Origin: Paenibacillus daejeonensis DSM 15491
GTDB lineage: Bacteria > Bacillota > Bacilli > Paenibacillales > Paenibacillaceae
Assembly (NCBI RefSeq): GCF_000378385.1
Contig: NZ_KB899663.1
Location: forward strand, 227,417-291,416
DNA: 64,000 nt
Direction: 5' to 3'
A program made the translations under genes and the position numbers. The notes beneath the pieces are model-generated. The model saw only the letters and a program-made list of their open reading frames with translations. It was not told the DNA's origin and did no database searches. Below, piece after piece: positions 26,401 to 33,306 of this stretch. How positions within the stretch are numbered: the first letter of the stretch is position 1; each line of letters starts with the position of its first letter.

Positions 26401-27309
26401 ACCGCTTGCTTTTAAAACACCGTCCCAATAAATGTAGCCCATGCCGGCATCATCAATAATGACTTCCACGTGAACCCACTCCCGAACAGGGAAGATGTCA
26501 TTGACGATGATTTCGCCAGCCTGGTTGTCCATGGTGTAATTATGCATGAACATCTGGCCCGTGCTGCTGCGAAAGCCGACCATAATGTTCTGTCCGGGAC
26601 TGCCGTTGCCGAAGTCGAACAGACGGGACCAGGCGGCATAAGGATTCTCCGCGTAAACCCACGCTTCAAAGGTCATCTCGCCTTTAAGCGCCAGATTGTT
26701 GACCGTTACATAGCTGTTAACGCCATCAAATTGAAGGAGTTTGGGCGTCAGCGGAAAGATCGGACGCGGCGCGTCATTGACTGGAGTTACGACGATGGAT
26801 GCCGTCTGGGTACCTGCACTGTAAGCTGTCACGCCACCGTAAACGGTGATATCATGCTTGGTGCGGCCCAGATCTGTAGGCCCCTCGTCGTTGCTCAGAT
26901 CCCATGCTCTGTAGCTGAGGGTCGCTGTTCCGTGCCAATCAGCAGCAGGGACGAAGCGAAGTCTGACATCGCTCTTAAGCATGCTTGCCGTTTGTGGTGT
27001 TAATGGTTCCATATTCCACCACGTATCATTATAATAGGCTTCCCATGATCCATAGCCTGTCATGCCATAGACGGCAATGCCGTATTGGCCAGTGTCGCTG
27101 GTAATGGATCCGTCAATCATTTCACTGACCAAGAGGCCAGCACCGCCGTTTGAATCTTCTTCGATTGCAGGAAACGCTGGCGCATGTGTTTCATCCATTA
27201 CCGGCGCCTGTAGCGGCTCTGCATACAGGGACACAGGCAGTGCCAGTTGGAATAGTAATAAGAGACTCAAGGTGAATCCTGTCAGTGGTGCAAGTCTCAG
27301 CTTGAACAT
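23485..27309 (-). CDS. Large S-layer-anchored surface protein with LamG-like domain
   Basis: Exported protein of 1274 residues with a signal peptide (about 1-31, LTGFTLSLLLLFQLALPVSL). After an N-terminal beta-rich region (about 40-185), a concanavalin/LamG-like domain lies at about 195-395 (FDGVNSYVTVNNLALKGEM, FEAWVYAENPYAAWSRLFDF). Cadherin-like repeats follow (about 400-640). A fibronectin-like stretch (about 770-860) and a carboxypeptidase-regulatory-like region (about 965-1090) come next. Three SLH motifs occupy about 1105-1255 (GFPDGTFRPN, GYGDGRFAPE, GYEDGTFRPN) and bind pyruvylated secondary wall polymer. There is no catalytic motif, so it is likely an adhesin or structural surface protein. 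CGGAGGG precedes the ATG. It is monocistronic with its own terminator. Confidence 0.9.
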   Translation of the reverse strand: MFKLRLAPLTGFTLSLLLLFQLALPVSLYAEPLQAPVMDETHAPAFPAIEEDSNGGAGLLVSEMIDGSITSDTGQYGIAVYGMTGYGSWEAYYNDTWWNMEPLTPQTASMLKSDVRLRFVPAADWHGTATLSYRAWDLSNDEGPTDLGRTKHDITVYGGVTAYSAGTQTASIVVTPVNDAPRPIFPLTPKLLQFDGVNSYVTVNNLALKGEMTFEAWVYAENPYAAWSRLFDFGNGSPGQNIMVGFRSSTGQMFMHNYTMDNQAGEIIVNDIFPVREWVHVEVIIDDAGMGYIYWDGVLKASGYVGLIVDTPRAINYIGRSHWGQDAYFKGKIRDVRFWDTARTEQELLDNKNNLLTGKETGLVGYMPMLEGEGSYLNDLTGREISGNIIEATWVEDADAPLSVTIMENTDTVDLLYDTYILDVDAEDTVGAQITLQLSVPLGSIHLGTATGTSIIAGANGSTSVTLRGGKTAVNQALATLRYAPPLNFFGLVTMDVHVDDEGNSGPGGALTGERQLYVTVLPSKPIATSIPNQVLKVNESTGTLPFTISGGILSPGQMIVNTSSSDETLVPIQGITLGGQDGNRTVTITPAAGQNGLTQITLTVSDGRLESYITFQVLVLAESDVEDWIDGWILDLENGDNEFIPGDALLLEAETDMLTDRVEAIIGSEAYDLILVNSLSFINDGYKYWRLQTEMPAVTHGEQYVQFNAYYGTTLRRPERNSWLNNNKFLLFTPAAGIATSIQEIQYTSAIVLSNIASSGGKPVTERGVIFSLSPNPTVDNGKIVVADEGGIESYDLLLDGLTENTVYYVRSYATNELGTAYSPIVSFRTLSRQTTTPVYIAPPASSPVKSVTLSARSQQALSAGLTLQLPLEAKVYTPQGLAISGDYKVDKDGKLVLNSLSPGEYQLVISAKNSQGELLAGQLMHLIVDSQGNATVNDELIDPFGIITDRITGNPIHGVNVTLYWSDTELNRSKGRTPDTKVNLPGLPGFAPQDNANSQISSITGEYAWMVPAFGDYYILAVADGYDLYDSRNDSREETIELDSHIRQGVIHVGTTIVPYSFEMEPTLIESGEHNAYLKGFPDGTFRPNDGLTRAQLAAILSRIIDKPTPGMSSAGYKDVLQTHWAAGDILWATQHNWLQGYGDGRFAPERKVTRAELVQALVNITQPEAGTVPGFSDTDSHWAAAAVAAASRAGWVSGYEDGTFRPNASVSRAEAVTIVNRYLQRMPLEVPAASPWSDLTEAHWAFADIMEASYVHDYRYYATSVEEWTTN

Positions 27310-27390
27310 AGTAACCCTCCGTTATCATGTATAGTGTCGAAAGCAAGCATACTCCGCCGCTCTGGACATTTTCTGGACAAGAGTAGCCAC

Positions 27391-27430
27391 AAAAAAATCC
27401 TCCTTATTCCGCAAACAGGAATAGGAGGAC
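27391..27430 (-). terminator. Strong terminator of the YtrABC-like operon
   Basis: TCCTCCTTATTCC and GGAATAGGAGGA pair across a 7-nt loop, followed on the minus strand by T7 (27391-27397 as A on the plus strand). It ends the operon running from 29435 to 27443. Confidence 0.92.
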
Positions 27431-27442
27431 TGGGAGGGGCGC

Positions 27443-28180
27443 TTACTTCAACTTCACCCGCACTCGCTTGGTCATCAGCCGCATGACCGCCAGCAGAATG
27501 ACGCAGACAAGGGCGAGCAGGGGCAGACTGACAGCTAAGGACATCCCACTGCTGAGCGCAGGCCAATCGAAACGTTCCGTGACCACCAGGGGCATATCGA
27601 CACTGGGGCTGATAGCAAAACTAACGCCGATAAGCAGCATAACGGACCCGGCGATGGACACCATTCCGGCCAAGACGCCGTAGCGATAGAACATGCCATT
27701 GATAATCCAGCCGAGCAGGTAAAACAAGTACATCTGAAGGACCATGAGCGGCAAGACGGCCAGTTCTGATCCTTCGTAGCCCATGACAGGCAGCCATTCC
27801 ATGTTCGGCATCAAGGCGTTAATAATGACATGGATGATTGCTCCAGCTGCTGTCACAACACCCGCTACAATCAGGGATGATACAGCCGCGCCTGTAAAGT
27901 ATGATCTCCGCGTAATGCCTTGCTTGACGTAGAACGTCAGAAATCCGGAGACGGACATCAGGCCGAGTACCAACATGAATATACTGCCTGGCTGAACCGT
28001 AAAGTCCAGAAAGGAGCGGTTCATAAATGAATCGTCTCTGAGGTTTAGAAATGTTGCTTCGCTGGCGAAGTAACGCAGACCAAAAAAGAAAATGATCACG
28101 CCGCCCAGAAGATACAAAGACCAGGTTAATTGCCATAATGTCATGTCCTTGATGACTTTACTTGTCTGAGATTGGCTCAT
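27443..28180 (-). CDS. ABC transporter membrane subunit (YtrC/D-like)
   Basis: Integral membrane protein of 245 residues with about six hydrophobic segments (LYLLGGVIIFFFGLRYF, SIFMLVLGLMSVSGFLTFYV, SSLIVAGVVTAAGAIIHVII and later ones). It ends in a basic tail RLMTKRVRVKLK. It shows no enzyme motif. Its start overlaps the ATPase stop by 4 nt, so the two are co-translated. Together with the ATPase and GntR regulator it resembles the B. subtilis ytr system, which responds to cell-wall antibiotics. Export or membrane-stress defence is the inferred role. Confidence 0.85.
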   Translation of the reverse strand: MSQSQTSKVIKDMTLWQLTWSLYLLGGVIIFFFGLRYFASEATFLNLRDDSFMNRSFLDFTVQPGSIFMLVLGLMSVSGFLTFYVKQGITRRSYFTGAAVSSLIVAGVVTAAGAIIHVIINALMPNMEWLPVMGYEGSELAVLPLMVLQMYLFYLLGWIINGMFYRYGVLAGMVSIAGSVMLLIGVSFAISPSVDMPLVVTERFDWPALSSGMSLAVSLPLLALVCVILLAVMRLMTKRVRVKLK

Positions 28181-29061
28181 GAGGGCTCTTCCTCCTCTTC
28201 TGTCAGATGAATAAACAGCTCTTGCAGCGACACATGTCCGATCTCCAATCCCGCCGTGCGGCCCTGCTGATGCTGTTCTTCGGATAGCGTGCCATACACC
28301 ATGACGGACTTCGTACCGCCGAGCTGCTGGGTGCTGAGCTGACGCAGCGGTGCTGCGAAGGCATCTACCGCTGCAGCAGGACCTGTCACGGAGACGCCGC
28401 GTTCCAGCAGTTGATCAATCGGTTCGTGCAGTAGAAGTTTACCTTGGTGAATAATGATCACATCCTCGAACAGATAATCCATCTCCGAAACCAGATGGGT
28501 GGAGAGAATGATCGTGCGCGGATGCCGCTCATAATCCTCCATAACCTCCCGGTAGAATATCTCGCGAGCCGGCGCATCCATGCCTACATACGTTTCATCA
28601 AAGATTGTAATGGGGGCCCGTGCTGCCAAGGCCAGCGTGGCGTTCAGCGCCGACTGCTTGCCGCTGGAGAGCTTGCTGGCTACTGTTTTCATCGGAAGCT
28701 TGAATCGTTTGGCCAGTTGCTCTGCATAAGCCATATCAAAATTGGGTCGGTACCGAGCAGCCGATTCCAGAAGAGCTTTGACATGATCGGTTTCATTCGA
28801 ATAGTCAGTCTGGTGAGCGAACACCACCATGGGCATGATCCGGGTATTCTCAAACGGTGCTTCGCCATCAATCGTCACTCGCCCTTCATCAGGCTCTGTG
28901 TAGGAGGCCAGTAGAGAGAGCAGGGTGGATTTGCCGGCGCCATTGCGGCCAATCAAGCCGTAAATCCGAGGCCCAGGAAGCTCCAGCGAAATGTTCCGGA
29001 TGGCTGTGCTTCTCCTGTCATAGCGGTAGGACACACGGTCCAGATGGATAGGGACGGTCAT
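28177..29061 (-). CDS. ABC transporter ATPase (YtrB-like)
   Basis: ATPase of 294 residues. It has Walker A GRNGAGKST, signature LSSGKQSALN (unusual, in place of LSGGQ) and Walker B ITIFDETYVGMD with the catalytic Glu present. The last ~80 residues (from about 215) are an accessory region, FAAPLRQLSTQQLGGTKSVM and onwards. It overlaps the GntR gene upstream and the permease downstream by 4 nt each. It drives the membrane protein at 27443, presumably as an exporter of the YtrBC kind. The substrate is unknown. Confidence 0.88.
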   Translation of the reverse strand: MTVPIHLDRVSYRYDRRSTAIRNISLELPGPRIYGLIGRNGAGKSTLLSLLASYTEPDEGRVTIDGEAPFENTRIMPMVVFAHQTDYSNETDHVKALLESAARYRPNFDMAYAEQLAKRFKLPMKTVASKLSSGKQSALNATLALAARAPITIFDETYVGMDAPAREIFYREVMEDYERHPRTIILSTHLVSEMDYLFEDVIIIHQGKLLLHEPIDQLLERGVSVTGPAAAVDAFAAPLRQLSTQQLGGTKSVMVYGTLSEEQHQQGRTAGLEIGHVSLQELFIHLTEEEEEPS

Positions 29062-29435
29062 GATGGCTCACTTCCTTTCGATTGATCGAGTATTTGCTTC
29101 AGCTCGTTTGGTGAGATGCCCAGATTGCGAGCCTCATCGAGCATGGGCCTAACATACGTCTCTACGAATTTCTCCTTGCGCTGGACGAGCAGCCGCTCGC
29201 GCGCATCCTCGGCTACAAACATGCCTACACCCCGTTTCTTATAAATAATCCCTTCGTCGGCTAGAAGGTTGATCCCCTTGGCAACCGTAAGGTGATTAAT
29301 TTTGTAAAAGCTCACAAGCTGTGTCGTGGATGGGATTTGCTCATGGGCTTGCAGCTGCTCGCTGACGATTTGGTTCTCAATGCGTTCCTTAATTTGCAGA
29401 AAAATCGGTTTGCTGTCGTCAAAGCTCTGGCTCAT
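29058..29435 (-). CDS. GntR-family regulator (YtrA-like)
   Basis: Repressor of 125 residues. The N-terminal winged helix (PIFLQIKERIENQI, then IPSTTQLVSFYKINHLTVAKG) is of the YtrA subfamily, which has only a short C-terminal helical tail in place of a large effector domain. A GGGAGGTGAGG site precedes the ATG. It is the first gene of the operon with the ATPase and permease. The palindrome over the promoter at 29470-29495 is the expected autoregulatory site. Confidence 0.9.
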   Translation of the reverse strand: MSQSFDDSKPIFLQIKERIENQIVSEQLQAHEQIPSTTQLVSFYKINHLTVAKGINLLADEGIIYKKRGVGMFVAEDARERLLVQRKEKFVETYVRPMLDEARNLGISPNELKQILDQSKGSEPS

Positions 29436-29469
29436 CTGGACCTCACCTCCCTTGGTTGTTTGTGTTATG

Positions 29470-29518
29470 GTTATATAGTCATGTATATAACTATAAGTGT
29501 GGTCGTGTGCATTGTCAA
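29470..29518 (-). promoter_or_regulatory. Promoter and palindromic operator of the YtrABC-like operon
   Basis: On the minus strand, TTGACA (29513-29518), 17 nt and TATAGT (29490-29495) form the promoter. The perfect inverted repeat GTTATATA (29470-29477), 6 nt, TATATAAC (29484-29491) overlaps the -10 and start region, well placed for repression by the GntR protein. Confidence 0.85.
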
Positions 29519-29568
29519 GAGGGCGCCTGCCTGAATTGCCTGATTGTCAAGCGTAAACGACGGGACTG

Positions 29569-29577
29569 TGTTATGAT
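29569..29577 (+). promoter_or_regulatory. Extended -10 promoter of the helicase gene
   Basis: TGTTATGAT gives a TGn-type extended -10 (TATGAT, 29572-29577) about 40 bp before the helicase ATG. No good -35 is seen, which fits an extended -10 promoter. Confidence 0.5.
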
Positions 29578-29619
29578 ACGTAGGAGTAAAAAGCAGAACG
29601 TACACCTAAAGGAGAAATT

Positions 29620-31101
29620 ATGACTTTTCAAGAACTGCAATTGATTGCACCGATACTAAAGGCCTTGAATGAAGAAGAATATACAAATCCCACCCCTATT
29701 CAAGAGCAGGCGATTCCTGCTGTGTTGGCGGGCCGGGATGTGTTTGGCTGTGCCCAGACGGGTACTGGAAAAACTGCGGCGTTCTCGCTGCCAATCGTGC
29801 AGCGGCTGCACGAGCAGCGGGCTAAGAGTGGTGGCAAAAAACAGATTCTCTCGCTGATTCTCACACCAACGCGCGAGCTGGCGCTGCAGATCAAAGAGAA
29901 TATTGATGCCTACAGCCGATATACGGCTATTCGCTGCGTGGGCATTGTTGGTGGAGTCTCCCAGCGTGCCCAGGAGCTGGACCTGCAGCGGGGAGCGGAC
30001 ATTCTCATAGCTACACCTGGCCGATTGATCGATTTGCTCAACCAGAAGCTGGTCAATCTGAGCCATGTGCGCATCCTGGTGCTGGACGAAGCGGACCGGA
30101 TGCTGGATATGGGCTTCATCAACGATGTGAAAAAGATTATTGCCGCGATGCCGAAGGAACGTCAGACGTTATTCTTCTCGGCAACTATGCCGCCTGAGAT
30201 TACTCGACTGGTGAACAGTCTGCTGACAGACCCGGTCAAAGTAGAGATTACGCCGGTCTCCTCCACCGTAGATCGGATTGAGCAGTCTATCTATTTGGTA
30301 GATAAGGCTAACAAGCAGAAGCTCCTTGGCGATTTGATGCAGGATGCTTCCATTGCTTCGGCGCTTGTCTTTACTCGGACCAAGCACGGAGCAGACCGCG
30401 TGGCGCGTTTACTTGCTCGGGTCGGAGTAACTGCGCAGGCCATTCACGGTAACAAATCACAGAATGCACGCCAAAACGCGCTTAACAACTTCAAGAATGG
30501 TACCACTCGGGTTCTGGTTGCAACGGATATTGCTGCGCGCGGAATCGATATTGAAGACCTGTCCCATGTCATCAACTTCAATCTGCCGAATATTTCGGAG
30601 ACCTACGTTCATCGAATCGGTCGGACGGGCCGTAATGGCATGAGCGGCGTTGCGATTTCGTTCTGTGAATTCGAGGAGCTGCCGTATCTGAAGGACATTC
30701 AAAAGCTGATCCGCAAGACGATTCCGGAGGTGACGGATCATCCGTACCCGATGCAGATTACGTCAGCGGCGCAGCTCGCGGCGAGCAAGGCAGAGGCGGA
30801 AGTGAGCGGTGCACCTGCTCGCAAGCGGGATGACGGCTCTAGCCGCAACCGCCGCTCCGGCGAGCGCAGCGGCGGCGGGCGCGAGGCAGGAGCTTCCGGC
30901 GGCCGGTCGGCGAAGCAAGGCCAGCCGTCTGCAGGCGGTGGCCAGCGCCGCGGCCGTGGCGGAGCGGGCCAAGGCACCGCGGGCGGGGGACGCTCGCCGC
31001 AGGCGCGTACGAGCGGCAGCAACGGTGGCGGCGGCCAGCGCCAAGGCAGCCAGGGGCAGGGCAGCCGCCCCGGCCAGCGCCGCTCTGGCGCGGAGGCTTA
31101 A
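29620..31101 (+). CDS. DEAD-box RNA helicase
   Basis: ATP-dependent RNA helicase of 493 residues. It has Q motif NPTPIQEQAIP, Walker A AQTGTGKT, PTRELA, GRLIDLL, DEAD box LDEADRMLD, SAT, and the C-terminal HRIGRTGR. The helicase core ends at about residue 375. A ~95-residue tail rich in Gly, Arg, Gln, Ser and Ala follows (GGGREAGASGGRSAKQGQPS and similar), as in RhlE-type enzymes, and probably binds RNA non-specifically. AAAGGAG precedes the ATG. It likely remodels RNA in ribosome assembly or mRNA decay, especially in the cold. It is monocistronic. Confidence 0.95.
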   Translation: MTFQELQLIAPILKALNEEEYTNPTPIQEQAIPAVLAGRDVFGCAQTGTGKTAAFSLPIVQRLHEQRAKSGGKKQILSLILTPTRELALQIKENIDAYSRYTAIRCVGIVGGVSQRAQELDLQRGADILIATPGRLIDLLNQKLVNLSHVRILVLDEADRMLDMGFINDVKKIIAAMPKERQTLFFSATMPPEITRLVNSLLTDPVKVEITPVSSTVDRIEQSIYLVDKANKQKLLGDLMQDASIASALVFTRTKHGADRVARLLARVGVTAQAIHGNKSQNARQNALNNFKNGTTRVLVATDIAARGIDIEDLSHVINFNLPNISETYVHRIGRTGRNGMSGVAISFCEFEELPYLKDIQKLIRKTIPEVTDHPYPMQITSAAQLAASKAEAEVSGAPARKRDDGSSRNRRSGERSGGGREAGASGGRSAKQGQPSAGGGQRRGRGGAGQGTAGGGRSPQARTSGSNGGGGQRQGSQGQGSRPGQRRSGAEA

Positions 31102-31189
31102 GCGAGGGCGCAAGTGCTCGCAGGTGTGGCCAGTCTGGGCGTAGGCCTGGGCTGGCTTCTTCGCGTCTGGTGAGCGTCGGTTGTTGCGC

Positions 31190-31440
31190 CGCGGATTGGT
31201 CGCTCTAAGTAAAGAAACTTTCGCTGGAGCGGTTGTTTGGTGCGGATTGGTTACTCTAAGTAAAGAAACTTTCGTTGGAGCGGTTGTTTGGTGCAGATAG
31301 GCTGCTGTAAGTAAAGAAACTTTCGCTGAAGCGGTCGTTTGGTGCGGCTCGGGTCGCTCTAAGTAAAGAAACTTTCGCTGAAGCGGTCGATTGGTACGGC
31401 TCGGGCGCTCTAAGTAAAAAAACTTTCGTTAGAGGTAGCT
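31190..31440. repeat. Tandem array A: five units of 51-52 bp
   Basis: Units aligned on CTCTAAG or CTGTAAG begin at 31203, 31254, 31305, 31357 and 31408, so the period is 51 or 52 bp. Each carries GTAAAGAAACTTTCG. The last unit is degenerate. The array sits in the 693-bp gap after the helicase gene. Its unit is similar to array C at 55.8 kb. Confidence 0.92.
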
Positions 31441-31541
31441 GGTCGTGGGGAGTAGCACCGTGCTGGGCACTAGCGAGGATAGTTGATCATTTGGGACCTA
31501 TACTCCGACGTTTCAGTACAACTGGATCGCAGGCTCCCCCT

Positions 31542-31728
31542 CTAACGAAACGGGGTAACGCTATTTACCCCTCATTTGGCGAAATGAGAGGCTCTGGACG
31601 AAACTGGTTAGTCTTATATTGCGGATTTGCTCGCTTTTGGCAGGTTTTTGCACCAATAAGACGATGACGTTTCTTTAGCGCGTGCACTTGCCTCATTTTG
31701 CCGGAATAGCGTTCTGTCGTTTCGTTAG
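31542..31728. repeat. 187-bp quasi-palindrome
   Basis: Nested inverted matches occur in order: CTAACGAAACG (31542) with CGTTTCGTTAG (31718); AACGCTATT (31557) with AATAGCGTT (31705); GGCGAAATGAGAGGC (31578) with GCCTCATTTTGCC (31690); GTCTTATATTG (31611) with CAATAAGAC (31654). It could fold as one long imperfect hairpin and resembles a MITE or a relic of inverted repeat units. No ORF is supported. Confidence 0.75.
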
Positions 31729-31794
31729 CACAGCAGGGGGTGGCGTGGCAGAAGCAAGTATTAACTAGAGTGTAAGACACGGAGGGAGCGTTCG

Positions 31795-32145
31795 TTGATT
31801 AAAGTATTGTTCGTGTGCAGCCGCAACAAGTGGCGTAGTCTGACAGCGGAGACGATCTTCAGCAACAAGCTGCCGGGGATCGATGTGCGTTCGGCGGGAA
31901 CGGAGCAGGGGGCTCGCATTAAAGTGACAGAAGGCCTGCTCGGCTGGGCCGATCTGATCTTTGTCATGGAGAAGCGACATCGGCAGCGGCTGGAACAGCG
32001 CTATCCGCAGGCACTCATCGGCAAGCGGATTGTGCGGATGGATATTCCAGATGTGTACCCGTACATGGATGAGGAACTGATTAGTCTGCTTGCGGCGGGT
32101 GTCGCGGAGTTCATTGAACTGCCCGAAGACTTCAGTCCATGCTGA
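31795..32145 (+). CDS. Low-molecular-weight protein tyrosine phosphatase family protein
   Basis: Protein of 116 residues, shorter than the usual ~150. The phosphate loop VLFVCSRNKWRS keeps Cys 8, five residues and Arg 14, so catalysis is plausible. The acid region reads DIPDVYPYMDEE, not the standard DPY form. The start is TTG at 31795, with GGAGGG 7 nt upstream and no better ATG. Small single-domain members of this kind in Firmicutes are often of unknown substrate. A decayed partial copy of the gene lies just downstream at 32187. Confidence 0.82.
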   Translation: MIKVLFVCSRNKWRSLTAETIFSNKLPGIDVRSAGTEQGARIKVTEGLLGWADLIFVMEKRHRQRLEQRYPQALIGKRIVRMDIPDVYPYMDEELISLLAAGVAEFIELPEDFSPC

Positions 32146-32186
32146 CGAAACGCCAGTCTATTACACGGGGATGACGTGTACAGCAG

Positions 32187-32227
32187 CAAAGTGGCGCAGT
32201 CTAACGGCGGAGACGATATTCAGCAAG
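32187..32227 (+). pseudogene. Remnant of a duplicated phosphatase gene
   Basis: About 39 bp match 31827-31865 of the intact gene at all but a few positions and translate to KWRSLTAETIFSK in one frame. Neither the cysteine of the active-site loop nor the rest of the gene is present. It is a fragment of a former tandem copy or of a partial duplication. Confidence 0.65.
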
Positions 32228-32267
32228 TTCAACAGCATCCATTCGAGCGAGCCAGCTACTACAAGAC

Positions 32268-32308
32268 AAAACCACCCGTATTCGTCAAATGACGAATGGG
32301 TGGTTTTT
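32268..32308. terminator. Bidirectional terminator
   Basis: AAAACCACCC and GGGTGGTTTTT are the arms of a near-perfect hairpin with inner ATTCGTCA/TGACGAAT pairs. It has a T-run on the plus side and an A-run on the other, so it can stop both the phosphatase transcript and the lipoprotein gene ending at 32351. A partial copy of the right arm (GGGTGGTTTTT) follows at about 32321. Confidence 0.9.
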
Positions 32309-32350
32309 ACGCTCTACAATGGGTGGTTTTTCGCTCTACATGGATCAAGC

Positions 32351-33175
32351 TTAGTCGGTCACCTCTGGTGTCACTTCTTTTCCGACACTATTCACTGGAA
32401 CGGCGTTTTCGATTGCTTCGGGCGGAAGGTGAATGGGTGGTGCTTGATTGTAGGTGATATCGAAGCTCTCGGAAACTTTTCGTAAATGAACGATGTCGTC
32501 TAGCTTTACCGTGTATTCGCTTTCTAATTCAATTCGGCTCGGCAAATCATCCGCTTTGTTCACAACATAGCTGATTGTCATGGTGTCTGTCATTCCAAGA
32601 TGATTCAGAGCCGATTCATCCAAATTCGTCTTTCCCCCTTGAACCTGCTCACCGGTTAGCTCAAGCCTAAGGATATAGTGATCGTCTTCCTCCGTCAATT
32701 GAACGTTCTCAGCATAATCCCTGAATCGATGAAATTGAACAAGCGGGCCATGATTGGCTTCACTTGACATTAGAGCATGCTTCTGTCGGTCGTCGGGAAG
32801 TTTGATCCAGTCCCCCGAGATGTTCATAAAGTAGCCTTCCTCTGTCACATAACTTAAAGTGTTTGACGTTTCTCCCGTTGTGTGATGATTGGTATCCCTT
32901 GCCTCATAAAACGCCGCTGGTTCTCTGGTGAATTCAGCTTGGCTGGAAATAAAGTTTTTTTCCGTGCTCAGTACCTCACCATCTTTATACATCGTAAATT
33001 CCTGCTCGGCTGTATTCCTGGACGAGTAACTATCCACCGAACTGCTAGCCTCTGTAATCCGATCTACAAGTGCTTCCATTTCCTCCTGAGGATCAAGAAC
33101 GGCCGTATTGCTGCAGCCCACGAGAAGCAGTAGTGATAATGCGGCGGTAGCCAGCCACGCATTTCGTTTGATCAT
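32351..33175 (-). CDS. DUF6612-like lipoprotein
   Basis: Exported lipoprotein of about 274 residues. The signal sequence LATAALSLLLLVGC gives a lipobox ending at about Cys 21. The mature part is a LolA-like beta fold: repeated strands such as AEFTREPAAFYEARDTN and DTMTISYVVNKADDLPSRIE resemble the DUF6612 lipoproteins of Bacilli. It is acidic and has no catalytic motif. CGGAGG lies 5 nt before the second of two adjacent ATGs (33175), which is preferred over 33178. Envelope function is unknown. It is monocistronic. Confidence 0.8.
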   Translation of the reverse strand: MIKRNAWLATAALSLLLLVGCSNTAVLDPQEEMEALVDRITEASSSVDSYSSRNTAEQEFTMYKDGEVLSTEKNFISSQAEFTREPAAFYEARDTNHHTTGETSNTLSYVTEEGYFMNISGDWIKLPDDRQKHALMSSEANHGPLVQFHRFRDYAENVQLTEEDDHYILRLELTGEQVQGGKTNLDESALNHLGMTDTMTISYVVNKADDLPSRIELESEYTVKLDDIVHLRKVSESFDITYNQAPPIHLPPEAIENAVPVNSVGKEVTPEVTD

Positions 33176-33306
33176 CATAACCTCCGTTCGATTGTGTGAT
33201 ACTTAAATTATGCCATATATGATCCCTCATTTCCATCTTGCTTGACTTAGTGGGGTTGCGGGTAACTACAAAGAACTGAGAATTCGAGCAGAGGAGGCTC
33301 CCGATC

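Noticed and set aside
30738-31113. Minus-strand frames opposite the helicase tail
   Set aside because: They arise from the GC-rich Gly/Arg coding of the tail and have no start signals.
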